Position numbers and translations under genes: made by a program. Positions 27,754 to 36,804 of a stretch of DNA of 64,000 nt are shown piece by piece. The notes under the pieces were generated by a model, which worked only from the letters and a program-made list of their open reading frames with translations, did not search any database and had not been told where the DNA came from. The number at the start of each line of letters is the position of its first letter. Positions within the stretch are counted from its first letter, which is position 1. This DNA is from Flavobacterium sp. ALD4 (GTDB lineage Bacteria; Bacteroidota; Bacteroidia; Flavobacteriales; Flavobacteriaceae), in assembly GCF_002836475.1 (NCBI RefSeq), contig NZ_PJBJ01000028.1, positions 1 to 64,000 on the forward strand. The letters run 5' to 3'.

Positions 27754-28824
27754 TTATTTTGGTGTATAGATATTTCCGCTGCTATGATCTGTTTTGGCTC
27801 CTGTTACACTAGACAATACATTAGTTTGTCCACGTAATCTTAGTATACCCAGTAAAGCGAAAATCACGGCTTCTTTAAATTCCAGAATTTCATTGTCAGG
27901 AATTATGATTTTTATCGAAGGTAGATGAAACTGTATGCGTTCAATAAGAAAATCGTTGTAAGCTCCGCCGCCGGTGACAAAAAGGGTTCCTTTTTTATGG
28001 GGTAAGGCGATTGCAATTTGCACAGCAATATGTTCAGTAAAGGTTCTCATTTTGTCAGTAATGTCTATTTCGAAGCGCTCTATAGAGGGTATAATAGTTT
28101 CTTTTACAAATTCAAAACCGAGAGATTTAGGATATGTTTGTTGGTAAAAAGCCAGGTTATTCAACTCGCTCAACAAAGAGTCGTTGATTAGACCGGTTGC
28201 AGACATTTTTCCTTTATCATCATAATCGAATCCCAACTGATTTGCATAATAATTCAAAACCGTATTTACTGGTGAAATATCAAAGGCAATTCTGCTGCCT
28301 TTTTCTTCAAATGATACATTCGAAAAACCACCTAAATTCATACAGTATTCATATTCATGGAATAAGAGGCGGTCTCCAATAGGAACTAAAGGGGCGCCTT
28401 GTCCGCCTAATTGTACATCTTGCACTCTAAAATCGCATATTACTGTTTGCTGCACTAGATCTGAAATTTCAGGTAAATTCCCAATTTGAAGGGTAATACC
28501 TTTTTGAGGTTGATGCAGAATGGTATGACCATGGGAGCAAACGGCGTCAAGATTTTTGATTTTATGGCTGGCTATGAAATCAGAAATAATGGAAGCAAGC
28601 AGAGAGGTGTATTCGTGATTTAATTTTTTCAGATTGGGTTTAGAGAAATCTACCGCTGCTTTTAGTGTGTTTACCCAGTTTGAGTTGTACGGAATGGTCT
28701 CACTTTCAGTAATGTTGAAGGTCCATTTCATGTCTTTAACACGAAATTGAATATGTGCTAAATCAACTCCATCAAGAGAAGTTCCTGACATCACTCCGAT
28801 AACGTTATAGTGTTCTTCTTTCAT
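27754..28824 (-). CDS. anmK: Anhydro-N-acetylmuramic acid kinase
   Basis: This 356-aa enzyme phosphorylates and opens 1,6-anhydroMurNAc during cell-wall recycling. Diagnostic motifs are IGVMSGTSLDGVDLA (ATP site), VCSHGHTILHQP, MNLGGFSNVS, FDISPVNTVLNYY and FVTGGGAYNDFL. The start codon lies 5 nt after a TAATTTTG promoter box, so the mRNA may be leaderless. It is close behind, but separately promoted from, the dehydrogenase gene. Confidence 0.94.
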   Translation of the reverse strand: MKEEHYNVIGVMSGTSLDGVDLAHIQFRVKDMKWTFNITESETIPYNSNWVNTLKAAVDFSKPNLKKLNHEYTSLLASIISDFIASHKIKNLDAVCSHGHTILHQPQKGITLQIGNLPEISDLVQQTVICDFRVQDVQLGGQGAPLVPIGDRLLFHEYEYCMNLGGFSNVSFEEKGSRIAFDISPVNTVLNYYANQLGFDYDDKGKMSATGLINDSLLSELNNLAFYQQTYPKSLGFEFVKETIIPSIERFEIDITDKMRTFTEHIAVQIAIALPHKKGTLFVTGGGAYNDFLIERIQFHLPSIKIIIPDNEILEFKEAVIFALLGILRLRGQTNVLSSVTGAKTDHSSGNIYTPK

Positions 28825-28828
28825 TATC

Positions 28829-28836
28829 CAAAATTA
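28829..28836 (-). promoter_or_regulatory. Putative -7 box (TAATTTTG) 5 nt before anmK
   Basis: The final G of the box is at 28829 and the A of the ATG at 28824, so transcription is predicted to begin at or next to the start codon. Confidence 0.5.
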
Positions 28837-29047
28837 CAAATCAAAATTGATAATTTCACAAGAAAAAAGTATCTTTGACTACTTGTTTTAAACAAAAAGC
28901 AGAGTGAATTACACAATATACAATAATCATCAATTCTAATCCTTAATGGAATATTAAAACGGTGCCGATTTTTAATTTTAAATTCGATGTTTTGAATATT
29001 TTATTTTGGTCTTAGAATTATATAAATTAATAAAAAGAAATACAGTT

Positions 29048-30187
29048 ATGGATTTTAATCTAACAGAAGAGCAGTTAATGATTCAACAAGCCGCTAGAGA
29101 TTTTGCTCAAAGTGAATTGTTGCCTGGGGTAATTGAAAGAGATGAGTTTTCTAAATTCCCAACAGAGCAAGTCAAAAAAATGGCTGAGCTTGGTTTTATG
29201 GGAATGATGGTTGATCCGAAATACGGAGGTTCTGGATTAGACAGTGTTTCATATGTTTTAGCAATTACAGAGATTTCAAAAATTGATGCTTCTACTGCCG
29301 TAATTATGTCAGTAAACAATTCTTTAGTTTGTGCAGGATTAGAAAAGTATGCTAATGAAGAGCAAAAAATGAAATATTTAGTACCCCTAGCTAAAGGAGA
29401 AGTTATTGGTGCTTTTTGCTTGTCAGAACCAGAGGCGGGGTCTGATGCCACCTCGCAAAAAACAACTGCGATTGATAAAGGAGATCATTATTTATTAAAC
29501 GGTACTAAAAACTGGATTACTAACGGTTCTTCAGCTTCGACTTATATCGTAATTGCACAAACGGATATCGAAAAAGGACATAAAGGAATTAATGCTTTCA
29601 TAGTTGAAAAAGGATGGGCTGGCTTTGATATTGGAATAAAAGAAAAGAAAATGGGGATTCGTGGATCAGATACTCATTCTTTAATGTTTAGTGATGTGAA
29701 AGTACCAAAGGAAAATAGAATTGGAGCTGATGGTTTTGGATTCAATTTTGCTATGGCCGTATTGAACGGTGGTAGAATTGGTATTGCTTCTCAGGCATTA
29801 GGGATAGCAACTGGATCTTATGAATTAGCATTAAAATATTCGCAAGAGCGTAAAGCTTTCGGAAAAGAAATTTTCAAACACCAGGCTATCGCATTTAAAT
29901 TAGCGGATATGGCCACTCAAATTATGGCAGCCAAAATGCTATGTCTCAAAGCAGCTTCTGAAAAAGATCAGGGGATGGATATTTCCCAATCTGGTGCGAT
30001 GGCTAAATTATTTGCTTCTCAAACGGCTATGGATACAACAATCGAAGCAGTTCAAATTCATGGTGGTAATGGGTACGTAGCAGAATATCATGTAGAGCGT
30101 ATGATGCGTGATGCTAAAATTACCCAAATATACGAGGGAACTTCAGAAATACAACGAATTGTAATTTCGAGAACTTTAGTTTCCTAG
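29048..30187 (+). CDS. Acyl-CoA dehydrogenase
   Basis: This 379-aa flavoprotein starts at MDFNLTEEQLMIQQAARDF; 14 upstream in-frame codons were not chosen. It has FCLSEPEAGSDAT and WITNGSSASTYIV around FAD, and the C-terminal signature AKITQIYEGTSEIQRIVISR with the catalytic Glu in YEGTSE. It introduces the first double bond in beta-oxidation or branched-chain catabolism. The sequence is of the short-chain/butyryl type, but chain length is uncertain. It is monocistronic. Confidence 0.93.
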   Translation: MDFNLTEEQLMIQQAARDFAQSELLPGVIERDEFSKFPTEQVKKMAELGFMGMMVDPKYGGSGLDSVSYVLAITEISKIDASTAVIMSVNNSLVCAGLEKYANEEQKMKYLVPLAKGEVIGAFCLSEPEAGSDATSQKTTAIDKGDHYLLNGTKNWITNGSSASTYIVIAQTDIEKGHKGINAFIVEKGWAGFDIGIKEKKMGIRGSDTHSLMFSDVKVPKENRIGADGFGFNFAMAVLNGGRIGIASQALGIATGSYELALKYSQERKAFGKEIFKHQAIAFKLADMATQIMAAKMLCLKAASEKDQGMDISQSGAMAKLFASQTAMDTTIEAVQIHGGNGYVAEYHVERMMRDAKITQIYEGTSEIQRIVISRTLVS

Positions 30188-30667
30188 TAGTTAGAATAAA
30201 AAATAGATTAAACCATTAAGGGATTAAGAAATTAGGGCATAGTATGACTTAATGATACTTAATTTCTTAATGGTTTTTTAATTATAAAGTAGTAATACCG
30301 TTACTGTAAAGAAATCTTTTATGTACCAAATATTTTAAATATTGGTGTTTACGAGGTCTAAAATCATTTGTACTTTAAGACAAACGATAATAAAATTGCT
30401 CAACGAAATGGAAATAAAATTGATGTTGCTTTACGGTAGAACAGAAATTAGTATCACGAATATCGGAAAATTTTAAAATTAATCAGACCTACATATTAGT
30501 TGATTTAAAATAGTAAGATTATAGTGGTAAAAGAATCAGATGGACTGAATAGCACTTTTCTGATGATTTTATTGTAAATTTATGTGGAGAAGTATATTTT
30601 TAGTATGTTATGCATGATTTCCGATGATTTATTAGTTGCAATTGCGAAGTCTTTAAAATAGAGAGTG
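30188..30667. other. Non-coding gap ahead of a decayed gene
   Basis: This is 480 bp with no intact frame. Its left end holds a probable terminator (30209-30281). The remainder has many stops in all frames and may be the relic of an older gene; I could not assign it to a family. Confidence 0.4.
30209..30281 (+). terminator. Long imperfect hairpin after acyl-CoA dehydrogenase
   Basis: AAACCATTAAG...AAATTA on the left pairs with TAATTTCTTAATGGTTT on the right, followed by T-rich DNA. The stem is interrupted by an 8-nt insertion. Confidence 0.5.
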
Positions 30668-31126
30668 ATGAAAAGGTTTTTATTCGTCATTTGTATAGTA
30701 TTCACGCTTGTTGGTTTTTCACAGAGTGAAAGCAAAAGAGTAGCGCAATTTAATTTAAAAGGAAAAGGCGCTATACAAGGATAGTAGTTGGTCGCGTACT
30801 TGAAGCAAGGGAAAGCAGTGAAAGGGAAAAAGGAATTATAATCCTTTTATGAAGGTGTTGTATATCTTTTTTCTTCGGAAGTAAATAAAGAAATATTTCT
30901 AAGAAACTCATCGGTAAATGAGACTCAATATGGGTGTTGGTGTGTTTTTTTAATGGGAGATTCAGGAGATAAAGTAGAGATTTACCCCAATATTTTCAAG
31001 ATCGTTGAAGATAAATTGTACCTGTTTTTTAATTCCTATTTTAGAAACACTTTGAAAAGATGGAATTTAAATCAAGTGTATTTAAAAGCTAAGGCCAATT
31101 CAAATTGGGAAAAGATAATTCAATGA
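30668..31126 (+). pseudogene. YHS-domain protein, inactivated
   Basis: A single frame of 153 codons reads from a signal peptide (MKRFLFVICIVFTLVGFSQS) through a YHS-like domain to a stop at 31124. Three in-frame stops interrupt it: TAG TAG at 30782-30787, where the family has the YDPVAY start of the domain, and TAA at 30839-30841. Still recognisable are AYLKQGKAVKGKKEL, SFYEGVVYLFSS, NETQYGCWCVFLMGDSGDKVEI and ANSNWEKI. Intact homologues are small secreted proteins of unclear, perhaps metal-related, function. It sits just ahead of a DoxX pseudogene, suggesting that a small redox/metal operon has been lost. Confidence 0.8.
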
Positions 31127-31135
31127 TCTAACATC

Positions 31136-31515
31136 ATGAATCATCATTATTTAGCTGGTTATTGCGTATCGTTGTTGCCGCTATTTTATTGCCGCTATTT
31201 TATTTTAAATTTTCGGGAGCAGAAGAAAGTAGCTATATCTGTAAGACATTAGAAATGGAGCCTTATGAGCGTATTGGTTCCGGTATCGTTGCGTTGATTG
31301 CATCTATTTTAATTCCAAGAACTACTCTATTATAGGTATTACTTGGTCTTGGAGTAATGATTGGGGCTATTCCGTAGCACCTTTTTGTTTTGGGAATTGA
31401 AGCGCAAAACCACGGAGGGATACTTTTTGTGTTGGCGATAATTACCTTTCTTTGTTGTTCTGTTTTACTAGATCAAGATAAGAATAAAACACCAAATTTG
31501 TTAAAATTAAAATGA
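31136..31515 (+). pseudogene. DoxX-like membrane protein, inactivated
   Basis: From 31147 one frame reads LFSWLLRIVVAAILL, FKFSGAEES, EPYERIGSGIVALIASILI, LLGLGVMIGAI and HLFVLGIE to a stop at 31515, the four-helix pattern of DoxX-like proteins. Two in-frame TAG codons (31333-31335 and 31375-31377) break it. The only nearby ATG (31136) is in another frame, implying a frameshift just after the start. It lies 4 nt ahead of the intact DinB gene and was probably in its operon. Confidence 0.78.
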
Positions 31516-31519
31516 TAAG

Positions 31520-32008
31520 ATGCTTATTACTGCCATAAATAATAGTTTAAAAGAACTGATTGATTTACTCACGCAGATGTCAAATGCAGAGTATTCTAAA
31601 CGGTATCCCTCGTTAAGTAATTCTACCATTGGGGAACACACCCGGCACATTGTAGAAATGTTTCAATGCCTCGAAAATAATTATGAATCGGGAATTGTTA
31701 ACTATTATAAAAGGCCAAGAAATAAACTAATTCAAACGGATGCTAATTTTGCAATTACTCAAATTTTAAATATTCAGCGTTTGTTGGAAAAGGAAAACAA
31801 AAAAATTGAGTTGGAACAAATTATTGATGAAGAAGAGATTAGAATTGACAGCAATTACTTTAGGGAATTACTTCATAACCTTGAGCATTGTATTCATCAT
31901 CAGGCACTAATAAAAGTGGCCGTTTTAGAAAGTGATACTATTTTTGTAGATGAAAATTTTGGTGTTGCACGTTCCACAATTGAATATAGAAAGCAATGTG
32001 CACAGTAA
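31520..32008 (+). CDS. DinB-like family protein
   Basis: This 162-aa protein is predicted to be a four-helix bundle. It has the pattern of putative metal-binding histidines typical of DinB-like proteins: IGEHTRHIVEMFQC, ELLHNLEHCIHHQALIK. Activity is unknown; relatives include thiol-dependent transferases. Its 3' end overlaps the next gene by 13 nt, showing translational coupling. It begins 4 nt after the DoxX pseudogene. Confidence 0.75.
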   Translation: MLITAINNSLKELIDLLTQMSNAEYSKRYPSLSNSTIGEHTRHIVEMFQCLENNYESGIVNYYKRPRNKLIQTDANFAITQILNIQRLLEKENKKIELEQIIDEEEIRIDSNYFRELLHNLEHCIHHQALIKVAVLESDTIFVDENFGVARSTIEYRKQCAQ

Positions 32009-32706
32009 GCTTTGTAAAAACCGATACTAAAATTATTATTACGTCAAATCGGGACGAAATGGTGACCAGACCCAGTGCGATAGCTCCCCAAAACTATATT
32101 GTAAATGGCAAGAATGTTATTTACCCAAAAGACCCAAAAGCGGGGGGGACTTGGTATGTAGTTGATGAAAAGGGCACGATACTCGTTCTGCTGAATGGAG
32201 CTCATGAAAAGCACACCATGGAATTGAGTTATAGGAAGAGCCGCGGATTGATTGTTTTGGATATTATCGGTAATGTGTCTCCGAGGGATTTTTGGAATAC
32301 AATTGATTTGGATAAGATCGAGCCTTTTACCATAGTGTTATTTCAAGAGCAGGAGCTTTTTCAGCTTCGGTGGAATGGAGCTAAAAAAGAAGCAATAAAA
32401 TTAGACATAGAAAAAAAGCATATTTGGTCTTCTTCCTCATTGTACCCCATGGAAATCAGAGAAGAACGTTCCAGTTTATTTGAAGCATTTTTAGGAAGAA
32501 ACACGATGGTGTCAGAAGTCGAAATGTATGATTTTCATCGGTATGCTGAAGAAGAAAATCAAGAAAATGGCTTAGTAATTAATAGAAACGAAGAGTTGAA
32601 AACCTTCAGTATTACCCAGGCTGTAATCGAAAGAAATAAAGTGACTATATTCCATCATGACTTGATTGCTCAAGAAGATTCCAGCACCTCATTTATCACC
32701 ATTTAA
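31996..32706 (+). CDS. NRDE/TANGO2 family protein
   Basis: This 236-aa protein starts MCTVSFVKTDTKIIITSNRDEM. The N-terminal Cys2 and NRDE motif define the family (Ntn-hydrolase-like fold, TANGO2 in eukaryotes). PKDPKAGGTWYVVDEKG and LLNGAHEKH follow the family pattern. The biochemical role is unsettled. It overlaps the DinB-like gene and lies 9 nt before the ATP-grasp gene, so these three form an operon. Confidence 0.85.
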   Translation: MCTVSFVKTDTKIIITSNRDEMVTRPSAIAPQNYIVNGKNVIYPKDPKAGGTWYVVDEKGTILVLLNGAHEKHTMELSYRKSRGLIVLDIIGNVSPRDFWNTIDLDKIEPFTIVLFQEQELFQLRWNGAKKEAIKLDIEKKHIWSSSSLYPMEIREERSSLFEAFLGRNTMVSEVEMYDFHRYAEEENQENGLVINRNEELKTFSITQAVIERNKVTIFHHDLIAQEDSSTSFITI

Positions 32707-32715
32707 TATACTTTA

Positions 32716-33750
32716 GTGAAATTACTACTTCATAAGATGACGCACTGGGAATATTGGCCTTTTCAGCTGGTCTACATTCCTATTTATTTTCTTTGGGCTT
32801 TTTATTCTGTGAAAGCAAAATCCATTTTTTTCTTTAATGCATCGAATCCGTCGATGAAAAACGGGGGCTTTATCATGGCTTCTAAAAAAGAAATTTATAA
32901 TTTGATTCCGCAACAATATTATCCGATAACGGAGCTTATAAAAGAAGGGACGTCATTAGAAGAGATTAAGACAACAATAGAAGAGGCTTCTATTCAGTAT
33001 CCTTGCATTGCAAAACCGGACATTGGTTTGCGAGGCTCCGGAGTAAAAAAAATTAATACGGTACAAGATTTAGAACAATATGTGGTAAGGGCAAATTTTG
33101 ACTTTGTTGTGCAAGATTTAATCCCCTTTCAAAATGAAGTAGGTATATTTTATATTCGTTATCCACATGAAAAAAAAGGAAAGATAACGGGTATCGTTTC
33201 TAAGGAATTTCTAATTGTTACGGGAAACGGAGTTGCTACGGTGGAGGAATTGATAAAAGTAAATCCACGTTACGAGTTGCAGTTAAAAGTATTGAAGCAG
33301 GAGTATGGTAATACGCTTTTAGAGGTCTTACCGAAAGGAGAAAAACTAAACCTTGTACCTTATGGCAATCATGCTAGAGGAGCGAAATTTATTGATGGAA
33401 GCCACTGGGTCACTCCAAAGCTGGAAGATAGTGTCAATGAAATGTGTTTGCAAATTCCGGGTTTCTTTTTTGGGAGAATGGATGTGATGTACAATTCTTT
33501 TGCAGAATTAGAAAACGGAAAAAACTTCTCCATTGTAGAGCTAAATGGTGCAGCAAGCGAACCTACACATATTTATGACCCCAAGCATTCCTTGCTTTAT
33601 GCCTGGAAGGAATTAGCGCGACATATTACCTATATGTATAAGATCAGTGTAGCTAATAATAAAAGTGGAGTACCCTATTTAGAACATAAAGCAGGTATGA
33701 AAGAATACCGATTGCATCTCGAGCAAACCAATAAAATTGTTAACTTCTAA
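32716..33750 (+). CDS. ATP-grasp family protein
   Basis: This 344-aa protein probably starts at GTG 32716 (MKLLLHKMTHWEYWPF); an ATG eight codons in is the alternative. ATP-grasp features are PCIAKPDIGLRGSGVKKI, FVVQDLIPFQNEVGIFYIR, GFFFGRMDVMY and IVELNGAASEPTHIYDP, similar to D-Ala-D-Ala ligase-type enzymes. An N-terminal hydrophobic stretch (LVYIPIYFLWAFYSV) is unusual for a soluble ligase and may anchor it to the membrane. Substrate is unknown. It belongs to the DinB-NRDE operon. Confidence 0.75.
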   Translation: MKLLLHKMTHWEYWPFQLVYIPIYFLWAFYSVKAKSIFFFNASNPSMKNGGFIMASKKEIYNLIPQQYYPITELIKEGTSLEEIKTTIEEASIQYPCIAKPDIGLRGSGVKKINTVQDLEQYVVRANFDFVVQDLIPFQNEVGIFYIRYPHEKKGKITGIVSKEFLIVTGNGVATVEELIKVNPRYELQLKVLKQEYGNTLLEVLPKGEKLNLVPYGNHARGAKFIDGSHWVTPKLEDSVNEMCLQIPGFFFGRMDVMYNSFAELENGKNFSIVELNGAASEPTHIYDPKHSLLYAWKELARHITYMYKISVANNKSGVPYLEHKAGMKEYRLHLEQTNKIVNF

Positions 33751-33754
33751 TTAG

Positions 33755-34378
33755 ATGAAGGCAATAAAGAATATTTTGGTCGGTTTTCTGGTGGGCTTTA
33801 TAGGCTCGATTCCGTGAGGGTATTTGAATATTATTGGATTTCAAATTAATACGGAATTTGGCATTGAAGACTTGATGTTATATTTATTTGGGGTTGCTTT
33901 TCTTGAAGATTTTGTGATTTATTTTACCCTTATTTTTGCAAAAAAACTAGTTAGTAACATCAAATTAATGCGGATAATTGATGTTTTTGGCGTATACCTT
34001 TTATTCCTATGTGAATCAAACGGAAACGGATTCTAGTTATTTGGAAAAGTATATAATTTCCCCCACCTTTCTTAATTGGGCTGATGTTGAGCAGTATTAA
34101 TTTTCTCCAACTTCTATTTTGGACGAGACGGGATGCAATTTGTATTTGATCAATGGGAACGACATTGCAAGCAAAAACACAGTTAAATTTTATTACGTTG
34201 CCGGAACATTAGCCGGGACTTTTGCAGGAATGATGGGATTTGTTTTTTTTTTTTTAATACGATCTCCCACAACGGGGAGCATTTTTCAAAATACCTATTC
34301 GCTGTAATAATTCCATTATTTTTCATAGTTTTGGCTTGTCTTTAGGGATATAAAGTTTTTAAGAAATATATTAGATAA
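33755..34378 (+). pseudogene. LysE-like membrane transporter, inactivated
   Basis: The ATG at 33755 opens MKAIKNILVGFLVGFIGSIP, then a TGA (33815-33817), then GYLNIIGFQINTEFGIEDL. A frameshift near 34000 breaks the frame before YVNQTETDSSYLEKYIISPTF. A stop and rearranged bases follow, then NLYLINGND and AGTLAGTFAGMMGFVFF. A run of 13 T (34243-34255) shifts the frame again before the terminal YKVFKKYIR ending at 34378. The GSIPxGYLN start and helix pattern resemble LysE-type exporters. The gene is clearly dead. Confidence 0.75.
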
Positions 34379-34393
34379 CCATATACTTAAAAT

Positions 34394-35371
34394 ATGAAAA
34401 AAATAGTGATGCTGCTTCCTTTTATTCTACTAGGATGTAAACCCAATGCTAGTCTGGTTTCAAAACCAATTGCCGTAACAGTAAATAAGCCCGCTGAAAT
34501 TCTATATAAAGTCAAAGAAAACGAAGTCGCCGCAACTTTGAAATATCTTTCTTCTGATGAATTAGAAGGAAGAGAGAGTGGTACAAAAGGAATGGAGAAA
34601 GCCGCAGATTACTTAGAGCAATTTTTTATAAAAAATAATGTAAAGTCCTATTTTTCTTCTTATCGCGATACGTTATCTGATTTTAAGGGAACAGCTTATA
34701 ATGTTGTGGGTTATATAGAAGGAACTGATCCTGTGCTTAAAAAAGAGTTTTTACTGATTAGCGGTCATTATGATCATATCGGTTTGGCAAAAGAGGGTGT
34801 TAATGGAGATTTCATAAATAATGGCGCTAATGATGATGCTTCAGGATCCACTGCAGTAGCCGAAATGGCAAAATACTTCAGTGTTTCCAAATCAAATAAA
34901 AGAAGTGTTCTTTTTGTCTTCTTTGTAGGGGAAGAAAAAGGATTATTGGGATCAAAGCATTTAGCGAAAAAGCTAAAACAGCAAAATTTTAATCTCTATG
35001 CACAATTCAATATTGAGATGATAGGGGTGCCAATGAAACGAGATTATTTGGCGTATATAACTGGTTTTGAAAAATCCAATATGGCCGAAAAAATTAATGA
35101 ATACACCGACAAAAATAGCGTTGGTTTTTTGCCTAAAGCCGAAGAGTATAAGTTGTTTTACAGATCAGATAACTATTCGTTTTATGATGTTTTTAAGGTT
35201 CCGTGCCAGTCTGTGAGTACTTTCGACTTTGAGAATTTTGACTATTACCATCATGTGTCCGATGAGTTTAAAGCGATGGATATTGGTCACATGACTCATT
35301 TCATTCAGGAAATGTTACCTGCCGTGACTAAAATGTCAAATTCTCCTACTCAGGAAATTTACATGAATTAG
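34394..35371 (+). CDS. M28 family zinc aminopeptidase (lipoprotein)
   Basis: This 325-aa protein has lipobox ILLGC (C15). Zinc ligands and catalytic residues are visible: H125 and D127 in SGHYDHIG, the bridging Asp in NGANDDASGS (147-148), catalytic E180/E181 in GEEKGLLGS, and a C-terminal His in YYHHVSDEF. A PA-like insert precedes the core. It removes N-terminal residues from peptides in the periplasm or on the outer membrane. Its last 26 nt overlap the convergent GNAT gene. Confidence 0.9.
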   Translation: MKKIVMLLPFILLGCKPNASLVSKPIAVTVNKPAEILYKVKENEVAATLKYLSSDELEGRESGTKGMEKAADYLEQFFIKNNVKSYFSSYRDTLSDFKGTAYNVVGYIEGTDPVLKKEFLLISGHYDHIGLAKEGVNGDFINNGANDDASGSTAVAEMAKYFSVSKSNKRSVLFVFFVGEEKGLLGSKHLAKKLKQQNFNLYAQFNIEMIGVPMKRDYLAYITGFEKSNMAEKINEYTDKNSVGFLPKAEEYKLFYRSDNYSFYDVFKVPCQSVSTFDFENFDYYHHVSDEFKAMDIGHMTHFIQEMLPAVTKMSNSPTQEIYMN

Positions 35372-35945
35372 CTGCTCGAGGCACAGGCTGATTCATACCA
35401 TAAGCTAAAATATAATAATTGTTATTGTTAAATTGAAAATCAGCAATAATGGTCCATTTTAATTTTTCAGTATGCGCTTTAGTAGAGGGGATGTTGATCT
35501 TGTTGATAAAAGTCAAACTCAAAGGATATTTTTTTACCATATGGATTCTCATAAATTCAAAAAAGAAATTAATTAGTCCTTTACCGCGATATTCTTTATC
35601 GATGCAAATAGGTCCATATTGAAAAGTGTGTGTTGTCGTGATGTCGAAATCTAAGAATTTAAGTTCGTGAAATTGTGCCGTTATGTGATTAAAAATAGGC
35701 CATTGACTAAAGAAACTCCAACTTCCGGCAAAGATGTACGCGATGATTTTACTGTTGTCTTTAGCTATAAACAATCCTTCGTGTGCCATAATTTCAACTA
35801 GTTGTGGCGTAGTGAATGGAGTGGTCACAAATCCAGCTTCTTTTTCTTTATCTGATAAATTAGAAATAAGGTATAACTCTTGTAGTGCCAATATTCCATC
35901 GATATCGATTAATTGGGCGACTTCTAATTTGATGTTTTCAATCAT
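35346..35945 (-). CDS. GNAT family N-acetyltransferase
   Basis: This 199-aa protein starts at MIENIKLEVAQLIDID; 19 further in-frame codons upstream were not chosen. The acetyl-CoA loop is GPICIDKEYRGKGLINFF, and the fold closes with FINKINIPSTKAHTEKL. Substrate is unknown. The 3' end overlaps the M28 peptidase gene by 26 nt, with opposite polarity. Confidence 0.82.
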   Translation of the reverse strand: MIENIKLEVAQLIDIDGILALQELYLISNLSDKEKEAGFVTTPFTTPQLVEIMAHEGLFIAKDNSKIIAYIFAGSWSFFSQWPIFNHITAQFHELKFLDFDITTTHTFQYGPICIDKEYRGKGLINFFFEFMRIHMVKKYPLSLTFINKINIPSTKAHTEKLKWTIIADFQFNNNNYYILAYGMNQPVPRAANSCKFPE

Positions 35946-36059
35946 CTTATTTTTGACTAGGTTGGTTGCGTTCAAATTTAAACAAAATCGATAAAACTTC
36001 AAGTTTTCTATTTCAAAGAATGATTGGGGCTAAATGTTCAATATTTTAAAGCTTTTGTT

Positions 36060-36067
36060 TATTTTTG
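36060..36067 (+). promoter_or_regulatory. Putative -7 box (TATTTTTG) 5 nt before the SDR gene
   Basis: The final G is at 36067 and the ATG begins at 36072, predicting a leaderless or near-leaderless mRNA. It also supports the ATG at 36072 over an upstream TTG. Confidence 0.5.
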
Positions 36068-36071
36068 CTAT

Positions 36072-36749
36072 ATGAAAAACATTATTATAACAGGAACAAG
36101 TAGGGGGATAGGATATGAACTAGCTTTGAAATTCGCTAATGCGGGACATCAAGTGTTAGCTATTTCTAGAAAAACACCAAGGATTCTTATAGAACATAAA
36201 AATATCAGCTGTCTTTCAGTTGATTTGTCTAGCGAATCAGATTTAGTAAAAGTTGAAAAGCTGCTGTCCACTTCATGGAAAATGGTAGATGCGATTATAC
36301 ATAATGCAGGAAGTTTTTTGTCAAAACCTTTTGCCGAAACCACTCAAGAAGATTATGAAAATGTCTATAAAGTGAATGTGTTTGCTGTCGCTAATTTGAC
36401 TCGTATCTGTTTGCCTTATTTGCAAAAAGGAAGTCATGTGGTTACCATAAGTTCGATGGGAGGCATTCAAGGCAGTTTGAAATTTGCTGGACTTGCAGCT
36501 TATAGCTCGAGTAAAGGAGCTGTAATCACGTTGTCAGAGTTGTTGGCCGAAGAATATAAAGAAAGGGGCATTGCATTTAATGTGTTGGCTTTGGGAGCAG
36601 TTCAGACAGAAATGTTAGAAGAGGCTTTTCCAGGGTACCAAGCGCCAATTAAAGCGAACGAAATGGCAGATTACATCTTTGACTTTACGTTGACTGGGAA
36701 TAAATATTTTAATGGCAAAGTATTGCAAGTGTCGTCTACGAACCCTTAA
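36072..36749 (+). CDS. Short-chain dehydrogenase/reductase
   Basis: This 225-aa protein has the NAD(P)-binding motif TGTSRGIG (residues about 7-14), IHNAG, the catalytic Ser in TISSMGG and the YxxxK motif in YSSSKGA. It is a classical SDR; substrate is not predictable. The start at 36072 begins MKNIIITGTSRG; an upstream TTG at 36024 would add a non-conserved leader. The downstream SprT-like gene follows after 55 nt. Confidence 0.9.
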   Translation: MKNIIITGTSRGIGYELALKFANAGHQVLAISRKTPRILIEHKNISCLSVDLSSESDLVKVEKLLSTSWKMVDAIIHNAGSFLSKPFAETTQEDYENVYKVNVFAVANLTRICLPYLQKGSHVVTISSMGGIQGSLKFAGLAAYSSSKGAVITLSELLAEEYKERGIAFNVLALGAVQTEMLEEAFPGYQAPIKANEMADYIFDFTLTGNKYFNGKVLQVSSTNP

Positions 36750-36759
36750 TTTAAAAATC

Positions 36760-36790
36760 AAATTCCAAATTCCAAATTCCAGATTCCAAA
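36760..36790. repeat. Short AATTCCA direct repeats
   Basis: Three perfect and one variant copy of a 7-bp unit (AATTCCA) lie between the SDR and SprT-like genes. Similar AAATTCCA-type strings occur in the gaps at 40040-40110 and 49498-49560. They look like intergenic filler rather than coding sequence. Confidence 0.6.
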
Positions 36791-36804
36791 AACCAAAGAG
36801 CGAA

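Noticed and set aside
30668..34378. Low-quality sequence as the cause of the broken genes
   Set aside because: Intact overlapping genes (DinB-like, NRDE, ATP-grasp) lie between the broken ones, and most lesions are substitutions rather than homopolymer indels.
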